This document shows positions 32,212-40,498 of a DNA stretch of 64,000 bases, piece by piece. Made by a program: the position numbers and the translations under genes. Numbering within the stretch: position 1 is the first letter of the stretch; the number at the start of each line of letters is the position of its first letter. Below the pieces are notes generated by a model. The model worked only from the letters and a program-made list of their open reading frames with translations, was not told the DNA's origin and did not search any database. The DNA comes from JABMRW01 sp964396965 (lineage in GTDB: Bacteria > Chloroflexota > Dehalococcoidia > Dehalococcoidales > BS750m-G39), in NCBI GenBank assembly GCA_964396965.1, contig CAYNGD010000009.1:6438-70437 (forward strand). The letters run 5' to 3'.

Positions 32212-32568
32212 CTGGATATAAGCAGTACCAGCATTGTTATCCTACTCGTTCTGCTGGCGCTGGTGGCGTTATTCTTCATTCCCCGCTGGCTAATCAGGCG
32301 TGCTACCCGCCAGGTGATACGGATTTTCCGCGAGCATAATGCTGTTGACGGCAAAAGCGCCCGGACGATTGACGAGCTGGGGCTGAGGCCCCCCGGGGTG
32401 CTGGAGAGGATGATGCGGCGGCGGGACTACAAGCCGCGTGCCCTGAATGCGCTGATGCAGCTGGGGGTAGTACAGACAACCGGGGAGGGCAAGCTCTATC
32501 TCTCCGAGGCGAAGCTGGCCGAGCTCGGCATTGAAAAGGGCGCTTCCCCCTATCGCCAGGGTGGTTAG
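32212..32568 (+). CDS. Small single-helix membrane protein, CTG start
   Basis: A 118-residue protein of unknown family. The frame is open from the hisB stop, and a perfect GGAGGA (32200-32205) stands 6 nt before CTG 32212. The first ATG/GTG/TTG is GTG 32263, which would cut the membrane helix in half, so CTG is the better start. Residues about 8-24 form one membrane segment followed by a basic IRRATRQ stop. The cytosolic part (about 45-110) looks like a small winged-helix (RALNALMQLGVVQTTGEGKLYL). It overlaps purC tail to tail by 4 nt. Confidence 0.65.
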   Translation: MDISSTSIVILLVLLALVALFFIPRWLIRRATRQVIRIFREHNAVDGKSARTIDELGLRPPGVLERMMRRRDYKPRALNALMQLGVVQTTGEGKLYLSEAKLAELGIEKGASPYRQGG

Positions 32569-33476
32569 CCTAGCTTCTTTCCCGTCAGCATCTCGTAGGC
32601 CTGCCGGTATCTCCGGCTGGTAGCCTCGATGACCTCCAGGGGAAGCATCGGGGCGGGTGGCTCCTTGTTCCACCCGGAATTGGCCAGCCAGTCCCTGACC
32701 GGCTGTTTATCGTAGCTGGGCTGGGACTGGCCCACCTTGTAGAGCCTGGTCTCCCATATCCTTGAGGAGTCCGGCGTCAGTAGCTCGTCGATGAGGATGA
32801 GCCTGTTACCGTCAAGCCCGAACTCGAACTTGGTGTCGGCGATGATGATACCCCTGGCCAGGGCGTAGCCCTGGGCGTAGCTGTAGACGGCCAGGCTCTT
32901 CTGCTCCATCTCCTCGGCCACCTTCTTGCCCACCAGTTTCCTCATATCATCCTTGGACAGCGGCAGGTCGTGCCCCGCCTCGGCCTTGGTGGTGGGGGTA
33001 AAGAGCGGCTGGGGCAGCTCCTGGCTCTGCTTCAGGCCCCGGGCGGCTTTCATGCCGGAGATAGTACCTGACTGTTTATATTCCTCCCAGGCCGAGCCGG
33101 AGAGGTAGCCCCGCACCACGCACTCCACCGGCAGGCGCTTGACCTTTTTCACCACCATAGACCGCCCCGCCAGGTAGGCCGGATAGTCGAAGCGGTTTCC
33201 GGGGGGGAGGTAGGCGTCGAGGCGGCTGACATCGTCCAGCGTTGCCACCAGGTGGTTGGGCATCAGGTCCTTGGTCTGGTCGAACCAGAAGGCGGAGAGC
33301 TTATTCAGCACCCGCCCCTTGCCGGGGATACCGCAGGGCAGGACGACATCGAAGGCGGAGATTCTATCGGTGGCCACGATTAGCAGCAGCTCGCCCAGGT
33401 CGTAGGTGTCGCGCACCTTACCCCTAACGAAGGCGGGCAGGGGTAGGTCGGTCTTGAGCAGGATATCTTCGGCCAT
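32565..33476 (-). CDS. purC: Phosphoribosylaminoimidazole-succinocarboxamide synthase
   Basis: A 303-residue SAICAR synthetase joining CAIR and aspartate with ATP. Motifs: RGKVRDTYDLG near the start, VATDRISAFDVVLP, and the KFEFGLD strand before the metal site. The ATG at 33476 overlaps the purB stop as TAATG. A longer frame starting at 33530 is rejected as it lies inside purB. Last gene of the guaA-purD-purE-purB-purC operon. Confidence 0.95.
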   Translation of the reverse strand: MAEDILLKTDLPLPAFVRGKVRDTYDLGELLLIVATDRISAFDVVLPCGIPGKGRVLNKLSAFWFDQTKDLMPNHLVATLDDVSRLDAYLPPGNRFDYPAYLAGRSMVVKKVKRLPVECVVRGYLSGSAWEEYKQSGTISGMKAARGLKQSQELPQPLFTPTTKAEAGHDLPLSKDDMRKLVGKKVAEEMEQKSLAVYSYAQGYALARGIIIADTKFEFGLDGNRLILIDELLTPDSSRIWETRLYKVGQSQPSYDKQPVRDWLANSGWNKEPPAPMLPLEVIEATSRRYRQAYEMLTGKKLG

Positions 33477-34828
33477 TATATTGACCTCGGCGCCAGGTCG
33501 GCAGGCCCGGCTGTACCTTTCTCCTGCCACTGCACCCCAGTCAGCCCCAGGCGCTTGAAGATGTCATCGACATATCTCAGGTAGTATTTCTCGTCGAAGA
33601 GCGCCTCAAGCTCGGTCTCAGGCAGTCTGGCGGTGACCTCGGCGTCAGATTTAAGCAGGTTGAGGAAGCTCTTGTTCCCCTTCCAGGCGGTCATGGCGTT
33701 GCGCTGCACCAGCTCGTAGGCCTGCTGCCGGCTCAAGCCCTTGCTTATCAGGGCCAGCATCACCCGCTGGGAGAATATCAGCCCCCTGGTTATGTTCAGG
33801 TTTTTCTTCATCCTCTGCGGGAAGACCTGCAGCCCCTTCATCACCGAGGTGAACAGGTTCAGGCAGTAGTCCAGCACCAGGCAGGCGTCGGGCAGGATGA
33901 TGCGCTCGGTGGAGGAGTGGCTGATGTCGCGCTCGTGCCAGAGGGTGATGTTCTCCATCGAGGTCAGGGCGTAGCCCCTCATCAGGCGGGCCAGCCCGCT
34001 GACGCGCTCGCAGAGCTCGGGGTTGCGCTTGTGGGGCATGGCCGAAGAGCCGGTCTGGCCGGCGGCGAAGGGCTCCTCCACCTCCCTGGTCTCGGTCTTC
34101 TGCAGCGCCCTAATTTCGGTGGCGAACTTCTCCAGAGAGCTTGAGATTATGGCCAGGGTGGTCACGAACTGGGCGTGGCGGTCGCGCTGGAGGATCTGGT
34201 TGGAGACCGGTGCCGGCTCCAGCCCCAGTTTGGCGCAGGCCTTCTCCTCGACCTCGGGGGAGAGGGTGGCGTAGGTGCCCACGGCGCCGGAAATCTTGCC
34301 CACGGCGATGATTTTTTCGGCCTCGGCTAGCCGGTGCAGATTGCGCCTCATCTCCTCGGTCCAGAGGGCCATTTTCAGACCGAAGGAGATTGGCTCGGCG
34401 TGGATGCCGTGGCTGCGCCCTATCATCACGGTGTATTTATGCTTCATGGCGGTCTGCGCCAGCACCGAGATAAGCTCTTTGATATCCTGGCTGAGCAGCT
34501 CGGCGGCCTCGATTAGCTGCAGGCTAAGGGCGGTGTCGATGACGTCGGATGAGGTCATGCCCAGGTGGATAAAGCGCGCTTCTTCACCCACGCTCTCGGC
34601 TACCGAGCCTAAAAAGGCGGTGACATCGTGGTGGGTCTCCTTTAGGATTTCCCCCATGCGCTTGAGGTTGACCCGGGCCAGCTTTATCTTGGGCAGCGCC
34701 TTGCGGGGGATTACCCCCAGCTCGGCCCAGGCCTCACAGACGGCAATCTCTACCTGGAGCCACTTGTCGAACTTGTTCTCGTCGGCCCAGACTCTTTTCA
34801 TCCGGGGTCGGGAGTAGCGCTCAATCAT
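33476..34828 (-). CDS. purB: Adenylosuccinate lyase
   Basis: A 450-residue fumarase/aspartase-superfamily lyase acting twice in purine synthesis (on SAICAR and on adenylosuccinate). The signature loop GSSAMPHKRNP is intact, along with GRSHGIHAEP and TSSDVIDTA carrying the catalytic His region. It overlaps purE by 4 nt and purC by one base. Confidence 0.96.
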   Translation of the reverse strand: MIERYSRPRMKRVWADENKFDKWLQVEIAVCEAWAELGVIPRKALPKIKLARVNLKRMGEILKETHHDVTAFLGSVAESVGEEARFIHLGMTSSDVIDTALSLQLIEAAELLSQDIKELISVLAQTAMKHKYTVMIGRSHGIHAEPISFGLKMALWTEEMRRNLHRLAEAEKIIAVGKISGAVGTYATLSPEVEEKACAKLGLEPAPVSNQILQRDRHAQFVTTLAIISSSLEKFATEIRALQKTETREVEEPFAAGQTGSSAMPHKRNPELCERVSGLARLMRGYALTSMENITLWHERDISHSSTERIILPDACLVLDYCLNLFTSVMKGLQVFPQRMKKNLNITRGLIFSQRVMLALISKGLSRQQAYELVQRNAMTAWKGNKSFLNLLKSDAEVTARLPETELEALFDEKYYLRYVDDIFKRLGLTGVQWQEKGTAGPADLAPRSI

Positions 34829-35289
34829 TGTTTTTCTCCTTGCAGCTCTTTGCGGTAGTTTTCGTAGGCCTGCCGTATTTTATTGTGCTTTATCCCCAGA
34901 ATCTCGGCGGCGAGGTAGGCGGCGTTCTTGGCGCCGGCGCTGCCGATGGCCACGCTGGCCACCGGTATCCCCGCTGGCATCTGGACGATGGAGTAGAGGG
35001 CGTCAACGCCCTTAAGTTCGCTTGAGGCCAGCGGCACCCCGATGACGGGCAGTGTCGTCCAGCTGGCCAGTACACCGGGCAGGTGGGCCGCCCCACCCGC
35101 CGCGGCGATGATGACCTCGATGCCGCGCTCCCGCGCCCCCAGGGCATACTCCCGGGCCCTTTCCGGGGTGCGGTGGGCGGAGATAACGTTGACCTCGTGC
35201 TCGATGCCGAGCTTAGTTAATATCTCCAGCGTCGGCTTAAGCGCCTCGCTGTCCGATTTGGAGCCCATAACTACGGCGACTAGTGGCAT
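34825..35289 (-). CDS. purE: N5-carboxyaminoimidazole ribonucleotide mutase
   Basis: A 154-residue class I PurE, moving the carboxyl group of N5-CAIR to give CAIR. Motifs: VMGSKSD, VISAHRTPER, AAGGAAHLPGVLA and VPL. No purK is seen, so N5-CAIR must be made elsewhere or CO2 used directly. It follows purD by 4 nt. Confidence 0.95.
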   Translation of the reverse strand: MPLVAVVMGSKSDSEALKPTLEILTKLGIEHEVNVISAHRTPERAREYALGARERGIEVIIAAAGGAAHLPGVLASWTTLPVIGVPLASSELKGVDALYSIVQMPAGIPVASVAIGSAGAKNAAYLAAEILGIKHNKIRQAYENYRKELQGEKQ

Positions 35290-35293
35290 TTGT

Positions 35294-36553
35294 CTACCCC
35301 TTAATTAAAGCTATATCCTTGCGGTAGTGGCAGCCCTCGAATTTAATCCGGCTGACATTGTTATAGACCTTCTGCCTGGCCTCAGCCAGGGTCTTGGCCA
35401 TAGCCACCACCGCTAGCACCCGGCCCCCGCTGGTCACGATATTCTTTCCTTCTAGCTTAGTCCCGGCGTGGAAGACTATAACGTCTTTATCCAGGTCACC
35501 CAGGCCGCTGATGGGGAATCCGGTCTTGTAGCTCCCCGGGTAGCCGCCCGAGGCCATGACCACCCCCACGCAGGCGTCATCGCTCCACTCCACCTTGAGG
35601 CTGCCCAGCCTATTATCGTTCACCGCCAGCATAATATCAACCAGGTCGGTCTGGAGCAGGGGCAGGGTAACCTGTGCCTCCGGGTCGCCGAAGCGGGCGT
35701 TGAACTCCAGCACTTTTGGGTTACTGTCAGAGACCATCAGCCCGCCGTAGAGGACGCCCCGGTAGGGGCGGCCTTCATCGTGCATCGCCTTTATCGTCGG
35801 CGCCATAATCTTTTTTTCGACCGTTTTGGCCAGGGTGGGGGTCTGGAAGGGCGGTGGGCTGTAGCTGCCCATGCCGCCGGTATTTGGCCCCTTGTTGCCG
35901 TCAAATACCGGTTTGTAGTCGCAGGCGGAGGCCATCGGGACTACGGTGTGGCCGTCGCTGAAGGCGAAGGTGCTCATCTCCCGGCCCGTCAGATACTCCT
36001 CGATAATTACTCTATCACCGGCGGCACCGAAGGCTTTTTTCTCCATTATCAGGGCGAGGGCTTCCAGGGCTTTAGGGGTGGAGTCGGCCAGAATCACCCC
36101 TTTTCCCGCCGCCAGCCCGTCGGCCTTGACCACGATAGGCGGCTTCTGCTGCTTGACATAATCTTTGGCTTTATTATAGTCGGAGAAGCTGGCGCTCCTG
36201 GCGCAGGGGATTTTGTATTTCTGCATCAGCGCCTTGGCGAAGACCTTGCTCGACTCTATCTCGGTGGCCTGTCGGGTGGGGCCGAAAATCTGCATCCCCC
36301 TAATCAAAAATTGGTCGGCGATGCCCTCGGCCAGGGGCGTCTCCGGGCCGACCACGGTCAGGTCTATCTTCTCGACCGCCGCCGTCCTGGCCAGCTTTTC
36401 GATATCGAGGGGATTTATATCCAGGTTGTGGGCGATTTTAACCGTGCCGGCGTTGCCCGGTGCGGCATAGATTTCTTTTACCTTGGGGCTCTGGGCGAGC
36501 TTCCAGACCAGTGTGTGCTCTCGGCCCCCACCCCCGATAACCAGAATTTTCAG
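35294..36553 (-). CDS. purD: Phosphoribosylamine--glycine ligase, CTG start
   Basis: A 419-residue ATP-grasp ligase. The true N-terminus KILVIGGGGREH lies upstream of the first ATG-like codon (36355). The only fitting start is CTG 36553, which has AAGGGGGT just before it. An in-frame TAA at 36557-36559 excludes anything further upstream. Other motifs are APGNAGT, VVGPETPLAEGI, the ATP-grasp DGLAAGKGV and EFNARFGDPE. With the CTG start the length is normal. Between the small membrane-protein gene and purE in the purine operon. Confidence 0.92.
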   Translation of the reverse strand: MKILVIGGGGREHTLVWKLAQSPKVKEIYAAPGNAGTVKIAHNLDINPLDIEKLARTAAVEKIDLTVVGPETPLAEGIADQFLIRGMQIFGPTRQATEIESSKVFAKALMQKYKIPCARSASFSDYNKAKDYVKQQKPPIVVKADGLAAGKGVILADSTPKALEALALIMEKKAFGAAGDRVIIEEYLTGREMSTFAFSDGHTVVPMASACDYKPVFDGNKGPNTGGMGSYSPPPFQTPTLAKTVEKKIMAPTIKAMHDEGRPYRGVLYGGLMVSDSNPKVLEFNARFGDPEAQVTLPLLQTDLVDIMLAVNDNRLGSLKVEWSDDACVGVVMASGGYPGSYKTGFPISGLGDLDKDVIVFHAGTKLEGKNIVTSGGRVLAVVAMAKTLAEARQKVYNNVSRIKFEGCHYRKDIALIKG

Positions 36554-36564
36554 TTTTTACCCCC

Positions 36565-36972
36565 TTAAGATGTTCCCGCCGGAACGCTCGGTTTGGTTTT
36601 GATGTTGAGCACTATGGTACCGATGACGCCAACTAGAAAGCCTAACGGGCAGATAATGGTTGCGATGGTGAAGAAGACAGCCTCTTCGGTGTTAAATAGA
36701 GCGCTAACCGCATTGTGCAAAATGGCAAAAACAGGTAGCCCCACGACGGAAGCTCCGGTCAGCAGTAAGAACTTATTGAGCGTTCCCCCTACTTTTGTCT
36801 TTACTGTCAGCACTAGCAATGTCACACCCAGACCAGCGAGGACAGGCCATGAAGCAAAAATGCTGAACCGCACCTCCGCCCCTAAAATTGATAGGACGAA
36901 CATCAAACCGACGGCGATGACAAAAACCCCGACCATCGCCCAGAATATTGACCTGATTAATTTCCCCTTCAT
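36565..36972 (-). CDS. Four-helix membrane protein in the purine operon
   Basis: A 135-residue integral membrane protein of unknown family with four predicted helices (about 8-29, 37-55, 67-87 and 98-122) and short loops. It lies 24 nt after guaA and 11 nt before purD on the same strand, so it is probably co-transcribed with them. No transporter signature is visible; a role in purine uptake or export is a guess from context. Confidence 0.7.
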   Translation of the reverse strand: MKGKLIRSIFWAMVGVFVIAVGLMFVLSILGAEVRFSIFASWPVLAGLGVTLLVLTVKTKVGGTLNKFLLLTGASVVGLPVFAILHNAVSALFNTEEAVFFTIATIICPLGFLVGVIGTIVLNIKTKPSVPAGTS

Positions 36973-36996
36973 CCCCGCTCACCTCCTTCTTTATCG

Positions 36997-38688
36997 TTAC
37001 TCCCACTCGATGGTGGACGGAGGCTTGGAGGTTATATCATAGACGACGCGGTTTACCTCGGGGACTTCGTTGACGATGCGGTTGGAGATGCGGGCCAGGA
37101 CGTCGTAGGGGAGGCGGGCCCAGTCGGCGGTCATGGCGTCGTCGCTGGTGACGGCGCGCACCGCCACCAGGTAGCCGTAGGTCCTGAAGTCACCCATCAC
37201 CCCTACGCTGCGGACGTCGGTGAGTATGGCGAAGCTCTGCCAGAGCTGGCGGTAGAGATTGGCCTGCTTTATTTCGCTCATCACCACCCAGTCGGCCGCC
37301 CGCAGTATTTCCAGCTTCTCTTTGGTCACCTCGCCGATGATACGTATCGCCAGACCGGGGCCGGGGAAGGGCTGCCGCCAGACCATCTCCTCCGGTAGCC
37401 CCATCTCAAGCCCGACCTGGCGCACCTCGTCCTTGAACAGGTAGCGCAGCGGCTCCAAGAGCTTGAGGGTCATTTTGGCCGGCAGGCCCCCCACGTTGTG
37501 GTGGGTCTTTATCTTGGCAGCGGCGGTGCTCCCCGAAGAGGCGCTCTCAATGACATCGGGGTAGAGTGTACCCTGGGCCAGGAAGTCAACCCTGCCTATC
37601 TTCCGGGCCTCCTCCTCGAAGACGGTGATGAATTCCTCGCCGATAATCTTTCGCTTGGTCTCGGGGTCGGTCACCCCTTTCAGGCGCTCTAAAAAGCGCT
37701 CGCTGGCGTCAACATAGACGATGTTCATCCCCATGTTGAGGCGGAAGGTATTGAAGGTCCTCTCCACCTCCTCGCGCCTGAGCATGCCGTGGTTGACGAA
37801 GATGCAGGTAATCTGGTCGCCGATGGCGCGGTGGATGAGAGTGGCCGCCACCGAGGAGTCAACCCCGCCGGAGAGGGCGCTGATGACCCTGCCTTTGCCC
37901 ACCTCCAGCTGTATCTTGGCGGTGCTGTCCTGGATGAAGTTGCCCATCGTCCAGTTGCCCTGGCAGCCGCAGATGCGGTAGATGAAGTTCTTTAAAATCG
38001 TCTTGCCTTCCGGGGTGTGGACGACCTCGGGGTGGAACTGGAGGCCGAAGATATTCTTATCGCTACCGATGGCGGCGAAAGGCGAGTTATCGGTGTAGGC
38101 CAGGACGTTGAAATCGGGGGGCATGGCTTCGATTTTATCGCCGTGGCTCATCCAGACCGGCGTGGACCGGGGCACGTTGGCAAAGAGGGGCGACTCCGCC
38201 CCGCCCAGGTGGAGCAGGGCGTGGCCGTACTCGCGCTTGGTCCCTGGCATCACCTGTCCGCCGAGCTGGTGGGTTAAGACCTGCATCCCGTAGCATATGC
38301 CCAGCACCGGCAGGCGGCTCTCATAGATGTAGGCCGGGGCCATGGGGGCATTGGTCCCGTAGACGCTGGCTGGACCCCCGGAAAGGATAAACCCCTTAGG
38401 GTTTAAGGGGGCAATCTTCTCCCAGGGGGTGTCGGGAGAGACCAGTTCGCAGTAGACCTGGTTTTCGCGCACCCTCCGGGCGATGAGCAGGCTGTACTGC
38501 GAGCCGAAGTCAATAACGATGATGGCCTCTCGCTCGCCGCTGGGGATGGCCTCTCTGGCCGCTTCCGGCTGCACACCGCCTATTTCCTTGGCGATTTCCA
38601 GGTAGGTGGAGACCTCAATATCGCCGCTGGTAGCCACGCGGCGGCTGGCTTTGGGGGATGGTATTGCTTTTGGCTTACCCTTGGCCAT
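36997..38688 (-). CDS. guaA: GMP synthase (glutamine-hydrolysing)
   Basis: A 563-residue two-domain enzyme converting XMP to GMP. The class I amidotransferase domain has the nucleophile Cys of GICYGMQ and the His/Glu of FHPEV. The synthetase domain has the PP-loop SGGVDSS and the C-terminal dimerisation part ending PPSTIEWE. About 50 residues precede the usual start (EAIIVIDFGSQYS) and are Lys/Ser-rich; a later start is possible, but the promoter position supports ATG 38688. First gene of the purine operon. Confidence 0.95.
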   Translation of the reverse strand: MAKGKPKAIPSPKASRRVATSGDIEVSTYLEIAKEIGGVQPEAAREAIPSGEREAIIVIDFGSQYSLLIARRVRENQVYCELVSPDTPWEKIAPLNPKGFILSGGPASVYGTNAPMAPAYIYESRLPVLGICYGMQVLTHQLGGQVMPGTKREYGHALLHLGGAESPLFANVPRSTPVWMSHGDKIEAMPPDFNVLAYTDNSPFAAIGSDKNIFGLQFHPEVVHTPEGKTILKNFIYRICGCQGNWTMGNFIQDSTAKIQLEVGKGRVISALSGGVDSSVAATLIHRAIGDQITCIFVNHGMLRREEVERTFNTFRLNMGMNIVYVDASERFLERLKGVTDPETKRKIIGEEFITVFEEEARKIGRVDFLAQGTLYPDVIESASSGSTAAAKIKTHHNVGGLPAKMTLKLLEPLRYLFKDEVRQVGLEMGLPEEMVWRQPFPGPGLAIRIIGEVTKEKLEILRAADWVVMSEIKQANLYRQLWQSFAILTDVRSVGVMGDFRTYGYLVAVRAVTSDDAMTADWARLPYDVLARISNRIVNEVPEVNRVVYDITSKPPSTIEWE

Positions 38689-38699
38689 CTATTGAAAAT

Positions 38700-38728
38700 A
38701 GATTAACACTATACCCGGTGGTTGTCAA
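38700..38728 (-). promoter_or_regulatory. Promoter of the guaA-pur operon, very short leader
   Basis: Minus-strand TTGACA (38723-38728), 17-nt spacer, TAATCT (38700-38705) preceded by TGT. The guaA ATG lies 11 nt beyond the -10, leaving about 5 nt of leader. It is back to back with the promoter at 38741-38769. No purine riboswitch is present. Confidence 0.5.
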
Positions 38729-38740
38729 AGGATTTACTGC

Positions 38741-38769
38741 TTGCCAGCCCAGCGGATAGGTAATATAAT
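38741..38769 (+). promoter_or_regulatory. Promoter of the AsnC-type domain gene, predicting a leaderless mRNA
   Basis: TTGCCA (38741-38746), 17-nt spacer, TATAAT (38764-38769), 8 nt before the ATG at 38778. Confidence 0.7.
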
Positions 38770-38777
38770 ATCGTCAA

Positions 38778-39011
38778 ATGGTGAAGGGCTATCTTCTCAT
38801 CAAGCTGATCCCTGGCCTGGAAGCCAGCGCTCTGTCCCAGATTCGTGCTATACCCGGAGTTACCGATTTGAACCTGGTGTTCGGGGGGTGGGACGCCATC
38901 GCCACCGCTGAAGCCAAGAGCCTTTTTGAGCTGTCCCGGATAATCGTCAGCGAGGTGCGCAGCGTGCAGGGCGTCCAGGACACGTCAACGCTGGTCCAGG
39001 GCGAGCTTTAG
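38778..39011 (+). CDS. Stand-alone Lrp/AsnC ligand-binding (RAM) domain protein
   Basis: A 77-residue protein that is only the effector-binding and oligomerisation domain of Lrp/AsnC regulators, with no helix-turn-helix. Pattern: GYLLIKLIPG at the start, the GVTDLNLVFGGWDAI turn, and the final VQGVQDTSTLV strand. Such stand-alone domains form dimers to octamers that bind amino acids and can modify other Lrp proteins. It is divergent from guaA. No ribosome site precedes it. Confidence 0.85.
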   Translation: MVKGYLLIKLIPGLEASALSQIRAIPGVTDLNLVFGGWDAIATAEAKSLFELSRIIVSEVRSVQGVQDTSTLVQGEL

Positions 39012-39054
39012 GCGCTTTTTGGCCATACGTGAGAGCTGGTGCTTTAGGTGCCGG

Positions 39055-39207
39055 TCATCGGAATACCGTTATCAACGCCACCAGCCCAACCACAATAAGG
39101 TATATACCGATAATATAGGCGAGTATCCTAGGCCAGATGAGCACCACAATACCGGCGATAATGCTGATGATGCCGGCTACCAGGCCGCTGGCGAATAAGC
39201 TAGTCAT
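39055..39207 (-). CDS. Small DUF3096-type membrane protein
   Basis: A 50-residue gene usually missed because of its size. ATG 39207 has AAGGAG 8 nt upstream. The protein is two membrane helices around a WPRIL turn (IAGIVVLIWPRILAYIIGIY), the pattern of the DUF3096 family. Function unknown. It lies alone between the RAM-domain gene and the CBS-domain gene, on the opposite strand to both. Confidence 0.75.
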   Translation of the reverse strand: MTSLFASGLVAGIISIIAGIVVLIWPRILAYIIGIYLIVVGLVALITVFR

Positions 39208-39279
39208 CGTGTTATCTCCTTCCTAAAATTTTATTGCCTATTATACAACAACCGGTGATAACCCAAAAGGAAGCCGGTA

Positions 39280-39309
39280 TTGAGTTTATCCATTATTTTG
39301 TTGTATTAT
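39280..39309 (+). promoter_or_regulatory. Promoter of the CBS-domain gene
   Basis: TTGAGT (39280-39285), 18-nt spacer, TATTAT (39304-39309), giving a leader of about 26 nt with AGGAGG. Confidence 0.5.
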
Positions 39310-39341
39310 CAAGTCTATCGGGGTGCCGAAAGGAGGACAGA

Positions 39342-39983
39342 ATGAAAGTTCGTGATATCATGACCACCAATGTGGTCACTATTCCCAGCTCTACCAGCAT
39401 CGCTGAGGCCAAACGGATAATGACAGCTCACCGCATCCGCCGCCTGCCGGTGGTGGACAAGGGGAAGCTGGTGGGGATAGTGACCGAACGCCGGCTGGAG
39501 AGCGTGTCCCCGTCTAAAGCCACCTCGCTTACCGTCTGGGAATTGACCTATCTTCTGGAGAAGACCACGGTCAAGGAAATCATGGAACGGAACGTGATAA
39601 CCTGCTCGCCGGATATGAGTGCCGAGGAGTCGCTGGCGCTGGCCCAGAACAACAAGGTTGGGGCGCTGGTGGTGGTGGAGAACGGACGGGTGGTCGGCAT
39701 ATCCACCACCAACGACTTCTTCTACAAGATTGTCAACCCCGTTCTCGGCCTGGGTGACCCTGGGACCCGCATTGAGATTATCGGCGGCGGCAACGCCAAG
39801 TCGCTGGAGGAGATACTCTCGATAATAAATAAGCTGAAGCTGGAGCTTAACACTATCCACATTGAACGGTTGCCTGATACGGAGGCAAGAGATGTCTGCA
39901 TTCACGTTAAGAATGATGACGCCAACCAGCTTATCTCGGCACTGAAGGCCAAGGGGTATACGGTAGGCGTCAGGAAGCGCTAG
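39342..39983 (+). CDS. Tandem CBS-domain protein with ACT-like C-terminus
   Basis: A 213-residue protein with two CBS domains (about 1-60 and 75-135; VRDIMTTNVVTIP and VKEIMERNVITCSP are the typical openings), then an ACT-like domain (about 145-213) as in AcuB. CBS pairs bind adenine nucleotides and sense energy state. ATG 39342 is chosen because AGGAGG precedes it; the longer frame from 39234 overlaps the promoter. Target unknown. It lies beside the minus-strand redox block. Confidence 0.88.
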   Translation: MKVRDIMTTNVVTIPSSTSIAEAKRIMTAHRIRRLPVVDKGKLVGIVTERRLESVSPSKATSLTVWELTYLLEKTTVKEIMERNVITCSPDMSAEESLALAQNNKVGALVVVENGRVVGISTTNDFFYKIVNPVLGLGDPGTRIEIIGGGNAKSLEEILSIINKLKLELNTIHIERLPDTEARDVCIHVKNDDANQLISALKAKGYTVGVRKR

Positions 39984-39993
39984 GCGGGGTAGC

Positions 39994-40479
39994 TTAAAGG
40001 GCGGCCAGCTTCTTCTTCAGTTCCGAAAGCTGCCTCAGGTGTGACTTTTCCTCGGCGATTATCTTGTTCACCGTGGCCTGTGCCCGCTGGGGCATCACCT
40101 CTTTCATTTCGTAGTAGAAGAGGATGGAGTCCTTTTCCGCCCGGATGGCCAGTTCCAGGGCGGCGCTATCGCTCTCGGCCTGGGCCGCCATCTCGCTGGT
40201 GACCAGGTCATCGCTGAAAATGGCGCTGTCAACCAGCGCCTTGAGGTAGGCGCCGTACTGCTCGTCATCTTCGGTCTGGAAACGGTATTTGTCGGCCTCG
40301 CCCAGCATTGCCTTAAAAATCTCGATGTGCCCCCGTTCCATATCGGCCAGGTAGTTGAAGACCTCCCGGGCGGCGTCGTTCTTGGTCGACTTGGCCATGA
40401 CATCGTAGAAGACAATTCCTCTCCCCTCAATCCCGATGGCGATGTTAATCAGCTCACTACCGGAAAAAGAGATTGACAT
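39994..40479 (-). CDS. Rubrerythrin-like ferritin-fold protein
   Basis: A 161-residue four-helix bundle with diiron ligands in IEGRGIVFYD, DMERGHIEIF (E..H), AEKDSILFYYEM and EEKSHLRQL. It lacks a rubredoxin domain, so it is an erythrin-type protein needing an outside electron donor. Probable role: peroxide reduction or iron handling. It is the last gene of the redox block. Confidence 0.88.
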   Translation of the reverse strand: MSISFSGSELINIAIGIEGRGIVFYDVMAKSTKNDAAREVFNYLADMERGHIEIFKAMLGEADKYRFQTEDDEQYGAYLKALVDSAIFSDDLVTSEMAAQAESDSAALELAIRAEKDSILFYYEMKEVMPQRAQATVNKIIAEEKSHLRQLSELKKKLAAL

Positions 40480-40498
40480 GTGGCTAGTGCCCCCCTTT

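Noticed and set aside
35468..36568. Long plus-strand ORF opposite purD
   Set aside because: Antisense shadow of purD with no start context or family signature.
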